A stretch of 64,000 nt of DNA from Nevskia sp. GTDB taxonomy: Bacteria; Pseudomonadota; Gammaproteobacteria; Nevskiales; Nevskiaceae. The stretch covers positions 186,001 through 250,000 of the forward strand of contig JAKFUK010000005.1 of NCBI GenBank assembly GCA_021732745.1, read 5' to 3'. A program made the position numbers and the translations under genes. Below are positions 17,337-25,544 of this stretch, piece by piece. The notes below the pieces were generated by a model. The model was not told the origin of the DNA, made no database searches, and saw nothing but the letters and a program-made list of their open reading frames with translations. Every line of letters begins with the position of its first letter. Position 1 is the stretch's first letter.

Positions 17337-18470
17337 TTATTCGGCGAGAAAGTCCCGACGCGCTTCGACTGCGCTGTCCGGGTTGTCGCTGAACAGGCCG
17401 TCGACGCCGAGCGCGAAGAATTGCCGGTATTCGTCGAGCGCGCGGCCGTACAGCGTCGGTGTCAGCGGATTGGCGGCATCCCCGGTGCGCAATTCCGCCG
17501 GCAAGAAATTGTTTTCGTTGCGGAAAGTGTAGGGGTGGACGAGCAGGCCGGCGGCGTGGGCGTCGCGCACCAGAGAAGTTGCCGGCAGCGATTCGCCAGC
17601 GGCGTTGCGCGGCACGATGGCGGTTTTCGGCGGGCCGATGCCGTCGGCGTAGCCGGCAATCTCGGCGAGACCGGCCGGGCTGGCCAGTGCGGCGTAGGTG
17701 CGGCTGTCGCCCGCCGCCACGAAATCGAAGGGACGGTCGGCCGGGCCTCCGAACAGCTGCACCAGCGGCACCCGGGTGAGGCGGCGCAGCGCTTTCAGGT
17801 TGGCCACTTCGAAGGACTGCACGAACACCGGCGCATCGCTTCGATCCAGGCCATTGCGGCGCAGCAGCGCGGCCAGCGGTTCTTCCATCGACAGGCCGAT
17901 GCCGTCGAAGTAGGTCGGATGCTTGGTTTCCGGGTAAATGCCGATGCTGCGGCCGGTCTCGCGGGACTTGCGGCGCTGCAGGTCGATGACTTCCTGCAGG
18001 GTCGGCACCGGATAGCGGCCGTCGTACAGCGTGTTGCGCTGGCGAAGCTGCGGAATGCGCTCGATGGCGCGCAGGGTTTTCAGTTCGGCCAGCGTGAAAT
18101 CCTCGGTGAACCAGCCGCTCAGGCTGATGCCGTCGACGATCTTCGTGGTGCGGCGGCCCGCGAACTCCGGGCGGCTGGCCACGTCGGTGGTCATCGAAAT
18201 CTCGTTCTCGTGACGGGCCACCAGCACGCCGTCGCGGGTCGGCACCAGATCGGGCTCGATGAAATCGGCACCGAGGTCGATCGCCAGTTCGTAGGCCGCC
18301 AGGGTGTGCTCGGGGCGATAAGCGCTGGCACCGCGATGGCCGATGACGATCGGCCGCCGCGTCTGCCGATCAGGTGCCGAATGCGGCGAATCGGCGAGCG
18401 TGGCACCGAGGCTGCAAGCGGAGAGTGCGGCCGAGGCTGCGATGACGAGGATGGATGCCGCGGTTCGCAT
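17337..18470 (-). CDS. glpQ: Periplasmic glycerophosphodiester phosphodiesterase lipoprotein
   Basis: Secreted GDPD of 377 residues. Signal peptide with lipobox LSAC (C19). The GDPD motif GHRGASAYRPEHT, the metal ligands in FIEPDLVPTRDG and the second His in ARHENEI are all present, with the long insertion typical of GlpQ. It releases glycerol-3-phosphate from phospholipid headgroups in the periplasm. It adjoins the histidine phosphatase gene (27-bp gap, same strand), suggesting a phosphate-scavenging pair. Confidence 0.93.
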   Translation of the reverse strand: MRTAASILVIAASAALSACSLGATLADSPHSAPDRQTRRPIVIGHRGASAYRPEHTLAAYELAIDLGADFIEPDLVPTRDGVLVARHENEISMTTDVASRPEFAGRRTTKIVDGISLSGWFTEDFTLAELKTLRAIERIPQLRQRNTLYDGRYPVPTLQEVIDLQRRKSRETGRSIGIYPETKHPTYFDGIGLSMEEPLAALLRRNGLDRSDAPVFVQSFEVANLKALRRLTRVPLVQLFGGPADRPFDFVAAGDSRTYAALASPAGLAEIAGYADGIGPPKTAIVPRNAAGESLPATSLVRDAHAAGLLVHPYTFRNENNFLPAELRTGDAANPLTPTLYGRALDEYRQFFALGVDGLFSDNPDSAVEARRDFLAE

Positions 18471-18497
18471 GGCGTTCGTCGGTCCGTTGCCAGCAGC

Positions 18498-19784
18498 CTA
18501 CTGGAGCCGGATCGGACACTCCGGCGCGAATGCCTGCTCCAGCCGCGCGCGCAGCACCGGCAGCGGGCAGGCGCCGTCGATAGCGTAGGCCTCGCAACCC
18601 GGAATCGGCAGGCGCACTTCGCCGGGCGGATGTTCGCGATCGAGAACAGCGTTTTCGCGCATCTGGACCAGCGTCTGGTAATACAGCTTCAGACGCACGT
18701 AGGTCTGCCCGTTGGCGGGATTGCGCAGGCGCTCGAAGGCGATCGTGGCCCCGGGCGGGGCGTCGTCGGGCTGGCCGGGCAGGGTCCAGTCGATGCCCAG
18801 CAGGCCGGACATGCCGGCCACATGTTGGTCGCGGCCCATGAAGATCACCAGCCGCGCCGGGTTGGCTGCGGCGGCGTCGAGTTCGGCCAGCACGGCGCGG
18901 CCGAGTGTGGTCATGTGGCGGGCTGCCAGATACGGCGGCTTGCGCAGCAGCTTCAGGAACAGGTTGCGCGGCGGACTGAGTTCGGCCAGCGCTTCCGGTG
19001 TGGTGGCGTCGCCCCAGGCGATCTCGCTGTCCGGCCGGCCGTCCATGTAGGCGAACAGGAAGTTTTCGCTGACCGTCGCTGCGCGGGTGATGCCGCCGTC
19101 GAGCTTCGGGCCGTCGGGTCCGTCGCTCAGGATATTGATCTGGCCGTCGAGCCCGCAGGGGCTGGCGCCGTCGGCACAGCCGACCAGGCTGCGCACGCGC
19201 AGGATTTCCTGCAGGCGGCGCAGCACAGGGCGGATCGACGCGGCGGCGGCGTCGAGATCGCCACCGGCGGCCTTGCGCACCGCCTTCGCCGCCAGCCCGG
19301 CCTTGATCGGGCAGGTGCCGGCACCGACCGGGTTGAACAGCAGGTCGACTGCCGTCTGCGGCGCGAACGCCGCTTTCAGGCCGCAGCCGGGTGCCAGGCC
19401 GTCGAGTAGCGCCTGCGCACTCAGCGGGATGCGCGCGGCGGCGTTGTCGGACCAGTTGACGACGCTGCCCTTCGCCGGGCAACCGTCCGCCGGCAGCAGG
19501 CCGAGATCGGCGTAATGCAGGCGATACCAGCCGCCCAGCGTCTGCAACAGCGCGCTGCCACGTTCGGTCAGAAGCCCCGGGCCGACCGGCCAGGCCGGCC
19601 ACGGTCGGGTCGAGGACTTGGCGAGCTGTTCCGGGGTCTGATTCGGCGAACGGACGCCGTGGCGCATCAGCAGCACCGATTTTTCCAGCACCAGCGCGGG
19701 GGCTGGTTCCGCTTCCGAGCGTGCAGACAGCGGTAGCGCCGCCAGCAGGACCGCCAGCAGCGGCAGGACAGGGTTCAGGGACAA
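18498..19784 (-). CDS. Periplasmic histidine-type phosphatase (AppA/phytase-like)
   Basis: Histidine acid phosphatase clade 2, 428 residues. The phospho-acceptor motif is R41-H42-G-V-R45-S-P47 behind a signal peptide. In most members a second motif HD (as in GHDTN) supplies the proton donor; here it reads G-R318-D319-Q-H, so the His is Arg while the Asp is kept. Substrate may be phytate, glucose-1-phosphate or another phosphomonoester. A TTG start at 19784 is inferred because it is followed directly by the signal peptide and preceded by GAG; no ATG or GTG is suitable. Confidence 0.75.
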   Translation of the reverse strand: MSLNPVLPLLAVLLAALPLSARSEAEPAPALVLEKSVLLMRHGVRSPNQTPEQLAKSSTRPWPAWPVGPGLLTERGSALLQTLGGWYRLHYADLGLLPADGCPAKGSVVNWSDNAAARIPLSAQALLDGLAPGCGLKAAFAPQTAVDLLFNPVGAGTCPIKAGLAAKAVRKAAGGDLDAAAASIRPVLRRLQEILRVRSLVGCADGASPCGLDGQINILSDGPDGPKLDGGITRAATVSENFLFAYMDGRPDSEIAWGDATTPEALAELSPPRNLFLKLLRKPPYLAARHMTTLGRAVLAELDAAAANPARLVIFMGRDQHVAGMSGLLGIDWTLPGQPDDAPPGATIAFERLRNPANGQTYVRLKLYYQTLVQMRENAVLDREHPPGEVRLPIPGCEAYAIDGACPLPVLRARLEQAFAPECPIRLQ

Positions 19785-19819
19785 GGCAATTCTCGTCGGC
19801 GGGTTCTGCTTGTGGGCGC

Positions 19820-21358
19820 TTATCGGCGCTTGCCGGTCAGGGAACCGAGCAGGCCGCGCAGCAACTGCCGACCGACTTCCCGGCCGACCTGCGAGCCGAC
19901 ACTGCGCACCACGCTCTTGGCGGCGGTCTCGAACACGCCTTCGCGGCTGGATGTGCGGGGTGCAGCGGCCTTTTTCGCAACCGGCGCTGCCTGGGCGCTG
20001 CCCTGATCCCACCAGCCGCCGCCGGCTGGCGCGGCTGCTGCAGGCGGCGCTTCGGCGGCCTCGGCTGCGGCCGAGGCCCGGGCGTTGAGCTTCTCGTAGG
20101 CCGATTCGAGGTCAATGTCGGTGTCGTACTTGCTGCCGACCGGGCTGCGGCTGCGCACGGTTTTCCGCTCGTCCGGCGTGATCGCGCCGATCCGCGAACG
20201 CGGCGGCCGGATCAGGGTGCGTTCGACCACGCCGGGAATGCCGCCATCGCCGAGACAGGACACCAGCGCCTCGCCGACGCCGAGCTGCTGGATCGCTTCG
20301 GCCACGTCGAGCTTGGGATTGGAGCGGAAGGTTTCCGCCGCCGCCTTGACCGCCTTCTGGTCGCGTGGCGTGAAGGCGCGCAGCGCGTGCTGCACGCGGT
20401 TGCCGAGCTGGCCAAGCACGGTTTCCGGCAAATCCAGCGGATTCTGGGTGACGAAATACACGCCCACGCCTTTCGAGCGAATCAGGCGCACCACCTGCTC
20501 CACCTTGGTCACCAGCGCTTTCGGGGCGTCGGTGAACAGCAGATGGGCTTCGTCGAAGAAGAACACCAGCTTGGGGCGGTCCAGATCGCCGGCTTCCGGC
20601 AGGCGCTCGAACAGCTCGGAGAGCAGCCAGAGCAGGAAGGTCGAATAGAGCGCGGGCTTCTGGTAGAGCTTGTCGGCGGCGAGGATGTTGATGACGCCGC
20701 GCCCCATCATGTCCTGACGGATCAGGTCGTCCAGATCCAGCGCCGGCTCGCCAAAAAAGCTTTCCGCACCATCGGCTTCCAGCGCGATCAGGCCGCGCTG
20801 GATGGCCCCGATCGAGGCTTTCGAGATCAGGCCGTAATCCGGACCCAGCGTCTTGGCGTTCTCGGACACATGGTTGAGGGCGGCTTTCAGATCCTTGAGA
20901 TCGAGCAGCAGCAGGCCCTGGTCATCGCAGAACTTGAACACCAGTTGCAGCACCGCTTCCTGCACGTCCGACAGGTTCAGCAGGCGCGACAGCAGCAAAG
21001 GCCCCAAGTCCGACACCGTGCCGCGCAGGGGATGGCCCTGCTCGCCGAACACGTCCCAGAACACCACCGGGTAGATGGTCGGTACGTAGTTCGTCAGCCC
21101 GACCATCGCCGCGCGCTCGACCAGCTTGGGCTTCGCCTCGCCGGCCATCGAAAGGCCCGACAGATCGCCCTTGATGTCGGCCGCGAACACCGGCACGCCC
21201 AGATCGGCAAAGCCTTCGCAGAGGCTTTGCAGGGTCACCGTCTTGCCGGTACCGGTCGCTCCGGCGATCAGGCCATGGCGGTTGCCGTATTTCGCGAACA
21301 GCCATTGCTGCGGGCTGTCGGGGGCAGCGCCTTTGCCGATGAGGACGTTGGATTCCAT
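19820..21358 (-). CDS. HerA-like ATPase (DUF853 family)
   Basis: A 512-residue P-loop ATPase of the HerA/FtsK group. Walker A GATGTGKT and Walker B LVFFFDEAH are visible, with the family segments IKGDLSGLS, VFGEQGHPLRGTVSDLGPLLL, VYFVTQNP and NRVQHALRAFTP. Residues from about 420 on form a low-complexity Ala-rich linker and a basic C-terminal tail. The role of DUF853 proteins is not defined; DNA translocation is suggested by homology. ATG 21358 is chosen by the family start (MESNVLIGKG). Confidence 0.85.
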   Translation of the reverse strand: MESNVLIGKGAAPDSPQQWLFAKYGNRHGLIAGATGTGKTVTLQSLCEGFADLGVPVFAADIKGDLSGLSMAGEAKPKLVERAAMVGLTNYVPTIYPVVFWDVFGEQGHPLRGTVSDLGPLLLSRLLNLSDVQEAVLQLVFKFCDDQGLLLLDLKDLKAALNHVSENAKTLGPDYGLISKASIGAIQRGLIALEADGAESFFGEPALDLDDLIRQDMMGRGVINILAADKLYQKPALYSTFLLWLLSELFERLPEAGDLDRPKLVFFFDEAHLLFTDAPKALVTKVEQVVRLIRSKGVGVYFVTQNPLDLPETVLGQLGNRVQHALRAFTPRDQKAVKAAAETFRSNPKLDVAEAIQQLGVGEALVSCLGDGGIPGVVERTLIRPPRSRIGAITPDERKTVRSRSPVGSKYDTDIDLESAYEKLNARASAAAEAAEAPPAAAAPAGGGWWDQGSAQAAPVAKKAAAPRTSSREGVFETAAKSVVRSVGSQVGREVGRQLLRGLLGSLTGKRR

Positions 21359-21453
21359 GGGTCGCGGGATTGAGCGGGAGCGGAGACCGCTAGCTTCGGC
21401 GGCGCGCGGCGCAATGACAACCCTCGGGGCGTGGCGCTTCCGGGCGGGAAACG

Positions 21454-21663
21454 TCAAAAGAAGGGCGCTGCGCGCAAGGCACAAAGGGAAAAGAAAGGAA
21501 AAAGAAAGGAAATCAAAAGCTTTTGTTGGAAAAAGCCAGCTCGCGCCTGGCTTTGTTTCGGCCCCATCCCGGCTTTTTCCCGAAAGTCTTTTGCCGTTGC
21601 TTTCCTTGCCGTCGCTTTTCTTTCTTTTCCCTTTGCGCCTTGCGCGCAGCGCCCTTCTTTTGA
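21454..21663. repeat. Inverted repeat, purine-arm family (210 bp, nested hairpins)
   Basis: Arms of about 44 bp (left from 21454, right 21620-21663) are near-identical complements with one mismatch, core GGGCGCTGCGCGCAAGGC. Inside, GGAAAAAGCC pairs with GGCTTTTTCC and AAAAGCTTTT is a palindrome. It sits upstream of the HerA-like gene and immediately downstream of the gene ending at 21682. The T-rich right arm could end transcription in either direction. Confidence 0.9.
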
Positions 21664-21681
21664 TTCTGGCCGTCGCTTCTC

Positions 21682-22767
21682 TTAAGGGACCAAAGGTTCG
21701 ACAAGCGGCGAGGCGACGTCGTCGACGAACACTTTCAGCACCTGGAAGTGGTTGGGCAGCAACAGGCCGGTGGCGAAGGCGTGGTTGGTGACCAGGGCGT
21801 TGCCGAGGCCGTCGAAGGCGAGATTGGCGGGTGAATCGAAGGGGCTGATCAGACTGAGGCCGGGATTGCCGATGCGGGCGAATTCGCTGCCATCCGGGTT
21901 CAGCACCGAAATGCCGTTCTGGCCTGGCAGCGCCAGCACCACGTAGAGCTTGCCGCTGGCGCCGAAGGCGATGCCGTCCGGCCCACCGGCGAAATAGCGA
22001 TGGAATTCGACCAGATCGCTGGCTTGCGGAGCTACCACCAGCGGCAGGCTGTAAACGTGGCCGATGCCGAGGAAATCGAGCGTGACGGTGAAAAAGATGC
22101 GGCTGCGATCCGGCGAGATGCGCAGGCCGTTGACGCCGACATAGGGCGAGGCCAGCCGTGAGTCCTGGAACCAGATCTGCGGTGCGCCGCCACCGGCCGG
22201 CACCCGCCAGATGGTCGCCTGCAAGCTGTCGGTGACGTAGAGGTTACCGGCATCATCAAACGCCAGGTCGTTGGGCAGCGCCGGCAGGTTCGGGAAGCTC
22301 GGCGAGCAGGGGCCGCTGCTGAACGGCGAGCAAGGGCGCAGGTTCGGATACGGCGGCGTATAGCTGGACTGCACGGCGCTGCCGAGATCGAGCCGGAAAG
22401 TGCCGAGCTGGTTGTTCAGCACGTACAGGCGACCTGCGCCGTCGAAGGTCAGGCAGGAATTGGCGTGTTCGGCACCAAACACCTGCTCGCCCTGCGTTTC
22501 CAGGGTGCGCAAGAGGGCACCGGTGGCAACGTCGTACTCGAACACCCGCGACGGCCGGCCATTGAACACCGTGCCGAGTGTCGCCGGACCGGCGACATAG
22601 AAACGATTGCCCCGGACCGCGATGCCTTCCGGGAAACCGTTCGGAATCGGCACCTGGGCGAGCACGGAAACCTCACCGTACTCGGCCGCGGCGGCCTGAA
22701 AGGGGACGACGACTGCGCTGACCACCGCAACGGCGGCGAGCGCGAACAGCTTGAGGAAGGGGGTCAT
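21682..22767 (-). CDS. Secreted NHL/SMP-30-like beta-propeller protein
   Basis: Exported 361-residue protein. Signal peptide (FALAAVAVVSAVVVPFQAAAA) followed by repeated NHL-like blades: FPEGIAVRGNRFYVAGP, CLTFDGAGRLYVLNN, NDLAFDDAGNLYVTDS, PDGIAFGASGKLYVVL, ANLAFDGLGNALVTN. This pattern fits an SMP-30/gluconolactonase-like or NHL propeller without recognisable metal ligands. Four cysteines in the second quarter may form disulfides. AGGAG precedes ATG 22767. Function unknown. Confidence 0.75.
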   Translation of the reverse strand: MTPFLKLFALAAVAVVSAVVVPFQAAAAEYGEVSVLAQVPIPNGFPEGIAVRGNRFYVAGPATLGTVFNGRPSRVFEYDVATGALLRTLETQGEQVFGAEHANSCLTFDGAGRLYVLNNQLGTFRLDLGSAVQSSYTPPYPNLRPCSPFSSGPCSPSFPNLPALPNDLAFDDAGNLYVTDSLQATIWRVPAGGGAPQIWFQDSRLASPYVGVNGLRISPDRSRIFFTVTLDFLGIGHVYSLPLVVAPQASDLVEFHRYFAGGPDGIAFGASGKLYVVLALPGQNGISVLNPDGSEFARIGNPGLSLISPFDSPANLAFDGLGNALVTNHAFATGLLLPNHFQVLKVFVDDVASPLVEPLVP

Positions 22768-22887
22768 GGGCGTCGCTCCTGAGCGAAGGGTTTTCGATTG
22801 AGCCAGCCAGCCCAGTATCGGCGCGCGGCCTGCTCGCCGGGTGCTCGCGAAGTGCTCGGGTTTGCTCGCCGGCCGCTCGCCCAAAAC

Positions 22888-23036
22888 AGTTAAACGCAAA
22901 GGCGCAAAGGAAAAGCACAAGAAAGGACGCAAAGTAAATCTACAATAACCAGCAAAAATAATTACTTGCCTGAATATCGTTACTACTATTCTTGCTTTGC
23001 GTCCTTTCTTTTTCCTTTGCGCCTTTGCGTTTAACT
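22888..23036. repeat. Inverted repeat, purine-arm family (about 149 bp)
   Basis: Left arm 22888-22934 (AGTTAAACGCAAAGGCGCAA onward) and right arm 22995-23036 are near-perfect complements, enclosing an AT-rich loop of about 60 nt. The stop codon of the TetR gene lies inside the right arm. Confidence 0.93.
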
Positions 23037-23696
23037 TTTGATGTTTTCCTGCCCGGCAGGGGGGCCACCCACCGGCCGCGGCACCAGCGTCTTCAGCATC
23101 AGCTTGAAATAGGCGCGGAAGTCTTCGCCGGCCGGGAACTGCGCCGGCGTGTCGCGATGCACCTGCTGGTTGCCGATGAAGGTGGCGTAGGCGAAGGTCG
23201 ACCACAAACGGGCGTCGATCGGGCTGAGGCCGAGATCGAGGTAGCAGCGATACAGGTAGGCGAGCCGGTTCGACGACACCCGGCGCACCACTTCGCCGAC
23301 CACCGGATCGTCGCTGGCCGCCGCCAGCGCCAGATACAGGCGGCCCGCCTTGTAACTGGCATTGCCCTGCTTGAACACCCGGACGATGCGCTCGTAGGGA
23401 TCGCTGAGTTCGTCGACACCGGCCCGGGCGTCGACGGTTTCGTGCTTTTCCCACAGCGCCAGCGCTTCGCGGAGCAGCGCTTCGCGGCTCGGGAAATGCC
23501 AGTAGAAGCTGCCCTTGGTCACCCCCAGGCGGCGCGCCAGCGGCTCGACCGCCACCGCTTCCAGCCCGCCGAGCGCCAGCGCTTCAAGCGCTGCCTCGCC
23601 CCAGGCTTCGCGGCTCAGGCTCGATTTCGCGGCGGCGGCCGCTGCGGCCTCAGCACCCCGGGCGGCGGGAGATTGCGGCGATACGTCGATCGACAT
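23031..23696 (-). CDS. TetR/AcrR family transcriptional regulator
   Basis: A 221-residue DNA-binding repressor. The N-terminal HTH reads EALALGGLEAVAVEPLARRL, then GVTKGSFYWHFPSREALL, the canonical TetR signature; the C-terminal ligand domain follows. The ligand is unknown. ATG 23696 is preferred to a TTG 6 nt upstream. Its final codon and stop are contributed by the adjoining inverted repeat. It may autoregulate through the dyad at 23710-23725. Confidence 0.93.
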   Translation of the reverse strand: MSIDVSPQSPAARGAEAAAAAAAKSSLSREAWGEAALEALALGGLEAVAVEPLARRLGVTKGSFYWHFPSREALLREALALWEKHETVDARAGVDELSDPYERIVRVFKQGNASYKAGRLYLALAAASDDPVVGEVVRRVSSNRLAYLYRCYLDLGLSPIDARLWSTFAYATFIGNQQVHRDTPAQFPAGEDFRAYFKLMLKTLVPRPVGGPPAGQENIKS

Positions 23697-23709
23697 CGGC
23701 AACGGGTTC

Positions 23710-23725
23710 CATACGTCAAGGTATG
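23710..23725. promoter_or_regulatory. Candidate TetR operator dyad
   Basis: CATAC and GTATG arms around a 6-nt spacer, 14 bp upstream of the TetR start. The position and dyad fit autoregulation; the arms are short, so confidence is limited. Confidence 0.45.
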
Positions 23726-23911
23726 TCGATGAATGTACGGCCCGGGTCCGGCTGCGGCAAGGCGGCGTAGCCGAATCGGCTGATCGCCGGGCGAATGCGC
23801 CTGCCGGGCGAGCGGCGCGGAAACGGTTGTCGGCGTCCGGACATTCGGCTCGATGAAGCCGTTCGGCGTCCGCCGTTGTCGGCCACCGCGCGCCTGCCTA
23901 GACTCTTGACC

Positions 23912-24352
23912 ATGAGCCTTCGACCCCTCCTGAGTCTGCTGATCTGCCTGCCGCTGGCCGCCCCCTGCGCTGAGGTTTATAGCTGGTCGGACAGCAACGG
24001 TGTCCGCCATTTCACTCAGGAAGCACCGCCGAAGGGCGTGCAGTTCGTGAAGATTCCCGTCGAGTCGACCTCTCCGTTTTCCGGCGCGCCGGGCAGCGGC
24101 ACGTCGACGCCGAAAAAGGACACCGTCCTCGGCGGCGGCCCGAAAACCCGCGAAGCGGGCCTGAAACTCAAGGCGGAAACCCTGGAACGCTGCGCCAAGG
24201 CCCGCGAACGCATCACTTATCTCGAAGAAAAGACCGCCCGCCGCCTGTTCAAGCCGGCACCTGACGGCGGCGAGCCCGCGCGCTACACCGACGAAGAGTT
24301 CAATGCCGAACTGGGCGTCGCTCGCGCGGCGGAGTCTGCCAACTGCGTGTAG
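23912..24352 (+). CDS. DUF4124 domain secreted protein
   Basis: Exported 146-residue protein. Signal peptide to about residue 19 and then the DUF4124 motif AEVYSWSDSNGVRHFTQEAP, a short beta-domain widespread in proteobacterial envelopes. The rest is charged and helical with one cysteine at CAKARERI and one at the end (ANCV). Function is unknown. ATG 23912 starts a good signal peptide; upstream in-frame codons would destroy it. Confidence 0.85.
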   Translation: MSLRPLLSLLICLPLAAPCAEVYSWSDSNGVRHFTQEAPPKGVQFVKIPVESTSPFSGAPGSGTSTPKKDTVLGGGPKTREAGLKLKAETLERCAKARERITYLEEKTARRLFKPAPDGGEPARYTDEEFNAELGVARAAESANCV

Positions 24353-24449
24353 GACAGGGAACAACTCGGGACATCAACTTGAATCAGGAATCACGGAAAC
24401 GACGACAGCTTTCTTGATGAAAAACGAAGCTCAACCGATCCGGACTAAG

Positions 24450-24552
24450 CCCTTCTCCCCCCGGGAGAAGGGTTGGGATGAGGGTCTGTCAGGCAGGGAG
24501 CTCCTTCGCCTGCGAGGCCCTCACCCCCGCCCCTCTCCCGGCGGGAGAGGGG
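24450..24552. repeat. Double-hairpin intergenic repeat
   Basis: CCCTTCTCCC/GGGAGAAGGG (24450-24472) and CCCCTCTCCC/GGGAGAGGGG (24530-24552) form two hairpins joined by GGTTGGGATGAGGGTC and a variable spacer. A second copy in reverse orientation lies at 56790-56892. Confidence 0.85.
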
Positions 24553-24606
24553 AGACCGGCCGTTTCCGGCTTGCCGAGGTTCATTGCTAATCAGGCCAGC
24601 TTTTAG

Positions 24607-24690
24607 TGGAAAGGCGCAAAGGCAAAAGAAAGGACGCGGAAAACCGGGAGATCAAGTCGATACTGACTTTTCTCTGCGTCCTTGCATCTG
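24607..24690. repeat. Decayed copy of the purine-arm inverted repeat
   Basis: The left arm GGAAAGGCGCAAAGGCAAAA with AGAAAGGACGCGG is well kept, while the right arm keeps only TTTTCTCTGCGTCCTT before it diverges. Confidence 0.65.
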
Positions 24691-24839
24691 TGATCGCGGC
24701 ACTTTGGTGCTGAGGATCTTCGCTGTTGACCTGCGCGCCAATTCGAACGGACGTACTTCCGCCCGCTTGCACAAGTAGGGACTGCCGCGAGTTCCGGTGA
24801 TGAGTCCATCGAGGCAAGACCATCGCCGGGAATGCCGTA

Positions 24840-25379
24840 TCAGTCCCGCCTCCATTCGCCATTGTTCTGTTGCGGCTGCGCAAAACACGCTTCGAAACTG
24901 GTGATGATTTGCAGCTGCCCGGGTGTTGGCGGTCTGGATGTGGGAACCGCTCGCAGAATGGCGGCAAGTGATTCGACCTGGGCCGCCGTGAACTTTCCTT
25001 TGGCCGGCGCCAGTATTTTCGGCACCTCGTTGTTGATGGATGGACCGTCGCGAAGCATGTGCTCGGACAAGGTCAGCATTTCCCGCGCGTAGTCCTCGGT
25101 CAGCTTCAAATCTTTGACCAGGATGCCGGCGACACGCTCCCTGTCACTGCGCAACAGCGCGCCACCCTCGCTGGCGACAGCAACCACCAGAACAGCGGCG
25201 ATCTCGATGGGATGCTCGAGACTGTAGATGGGACGGGTGTTCCGTTTCCTTTCCCATTCCTTTCGCCTTGCCCACAAGAATGGATTCAGGGCATTCAGGT
25301 CGAAGCCGGAGCGTTGCAGGCTGTTGAGAGCCCACAGCAGCGCTGCAATCGCAGTGATGACGCTGATGATGATGTGCAT
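24840..25379 (-). CDS. Hypothetical membrane-anchored protein, TerB-like helical domain
   Basis: A 179-residue protein with one N-terminal transmembrane helix (IIISVITAIAALLWALNSL) and a helical cytosolic domain. The segment IEIAAVLVVAVASEGGALLR, then SDRERVAGILVKDLKLTEDYAREML resembles the TerB-like fold found in tellurite-resistance and co-chaperone proteins, but the resemblance is at pattern level only. The last 20 residues are polar. No partner genes are evident. Lower GC than neighbours is possible. Confidence 0.55.
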   Translation of the reverse strand: MHIIISVITAIAALLWALNSLQRSGFDLNALNPFLWARRKEWERKRNTRPIYSLEHPIEIAAVLVVAVASEGGALLRSDRERVAGILVKDLKLTEDYAREMLTLSEHMLRDGPSINNEVPKILAPAKGKFTAAQVESLAAILRAVPTSRPPTPGQLQIITSFEACFAQPQQNNGEWRRD

Positions 25380-25544
25380 GAAATCTCGTGGTTGCAGTGC
25401 TCAACGACGATCAGGTGGTGAAATAGAAACAATCTGCCGCGCAATAAAAAAAATTCACCTGGCAAGCATCAGAAGCGCAGCCCGTTGATTCGGCAGGCCA
25501 GCAGCAAAGAATCGGTTCAGGCAGGGCCACCGGATCGTAACCCA

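Larger units (their letters stand above)
24353..24839. other. Gene-free 487-bp stretch holding two repeat families
   Basis: Between the DUF4124 gene and a minus-strand gene ending at 24840 no reading frame has coding character. It contains the double-hairpin repeat at 24450-24552 and a decayed purine-arm inverted repeat at 24607-24690. The final 150 bp show no recognised element. Confidence 0.7.
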
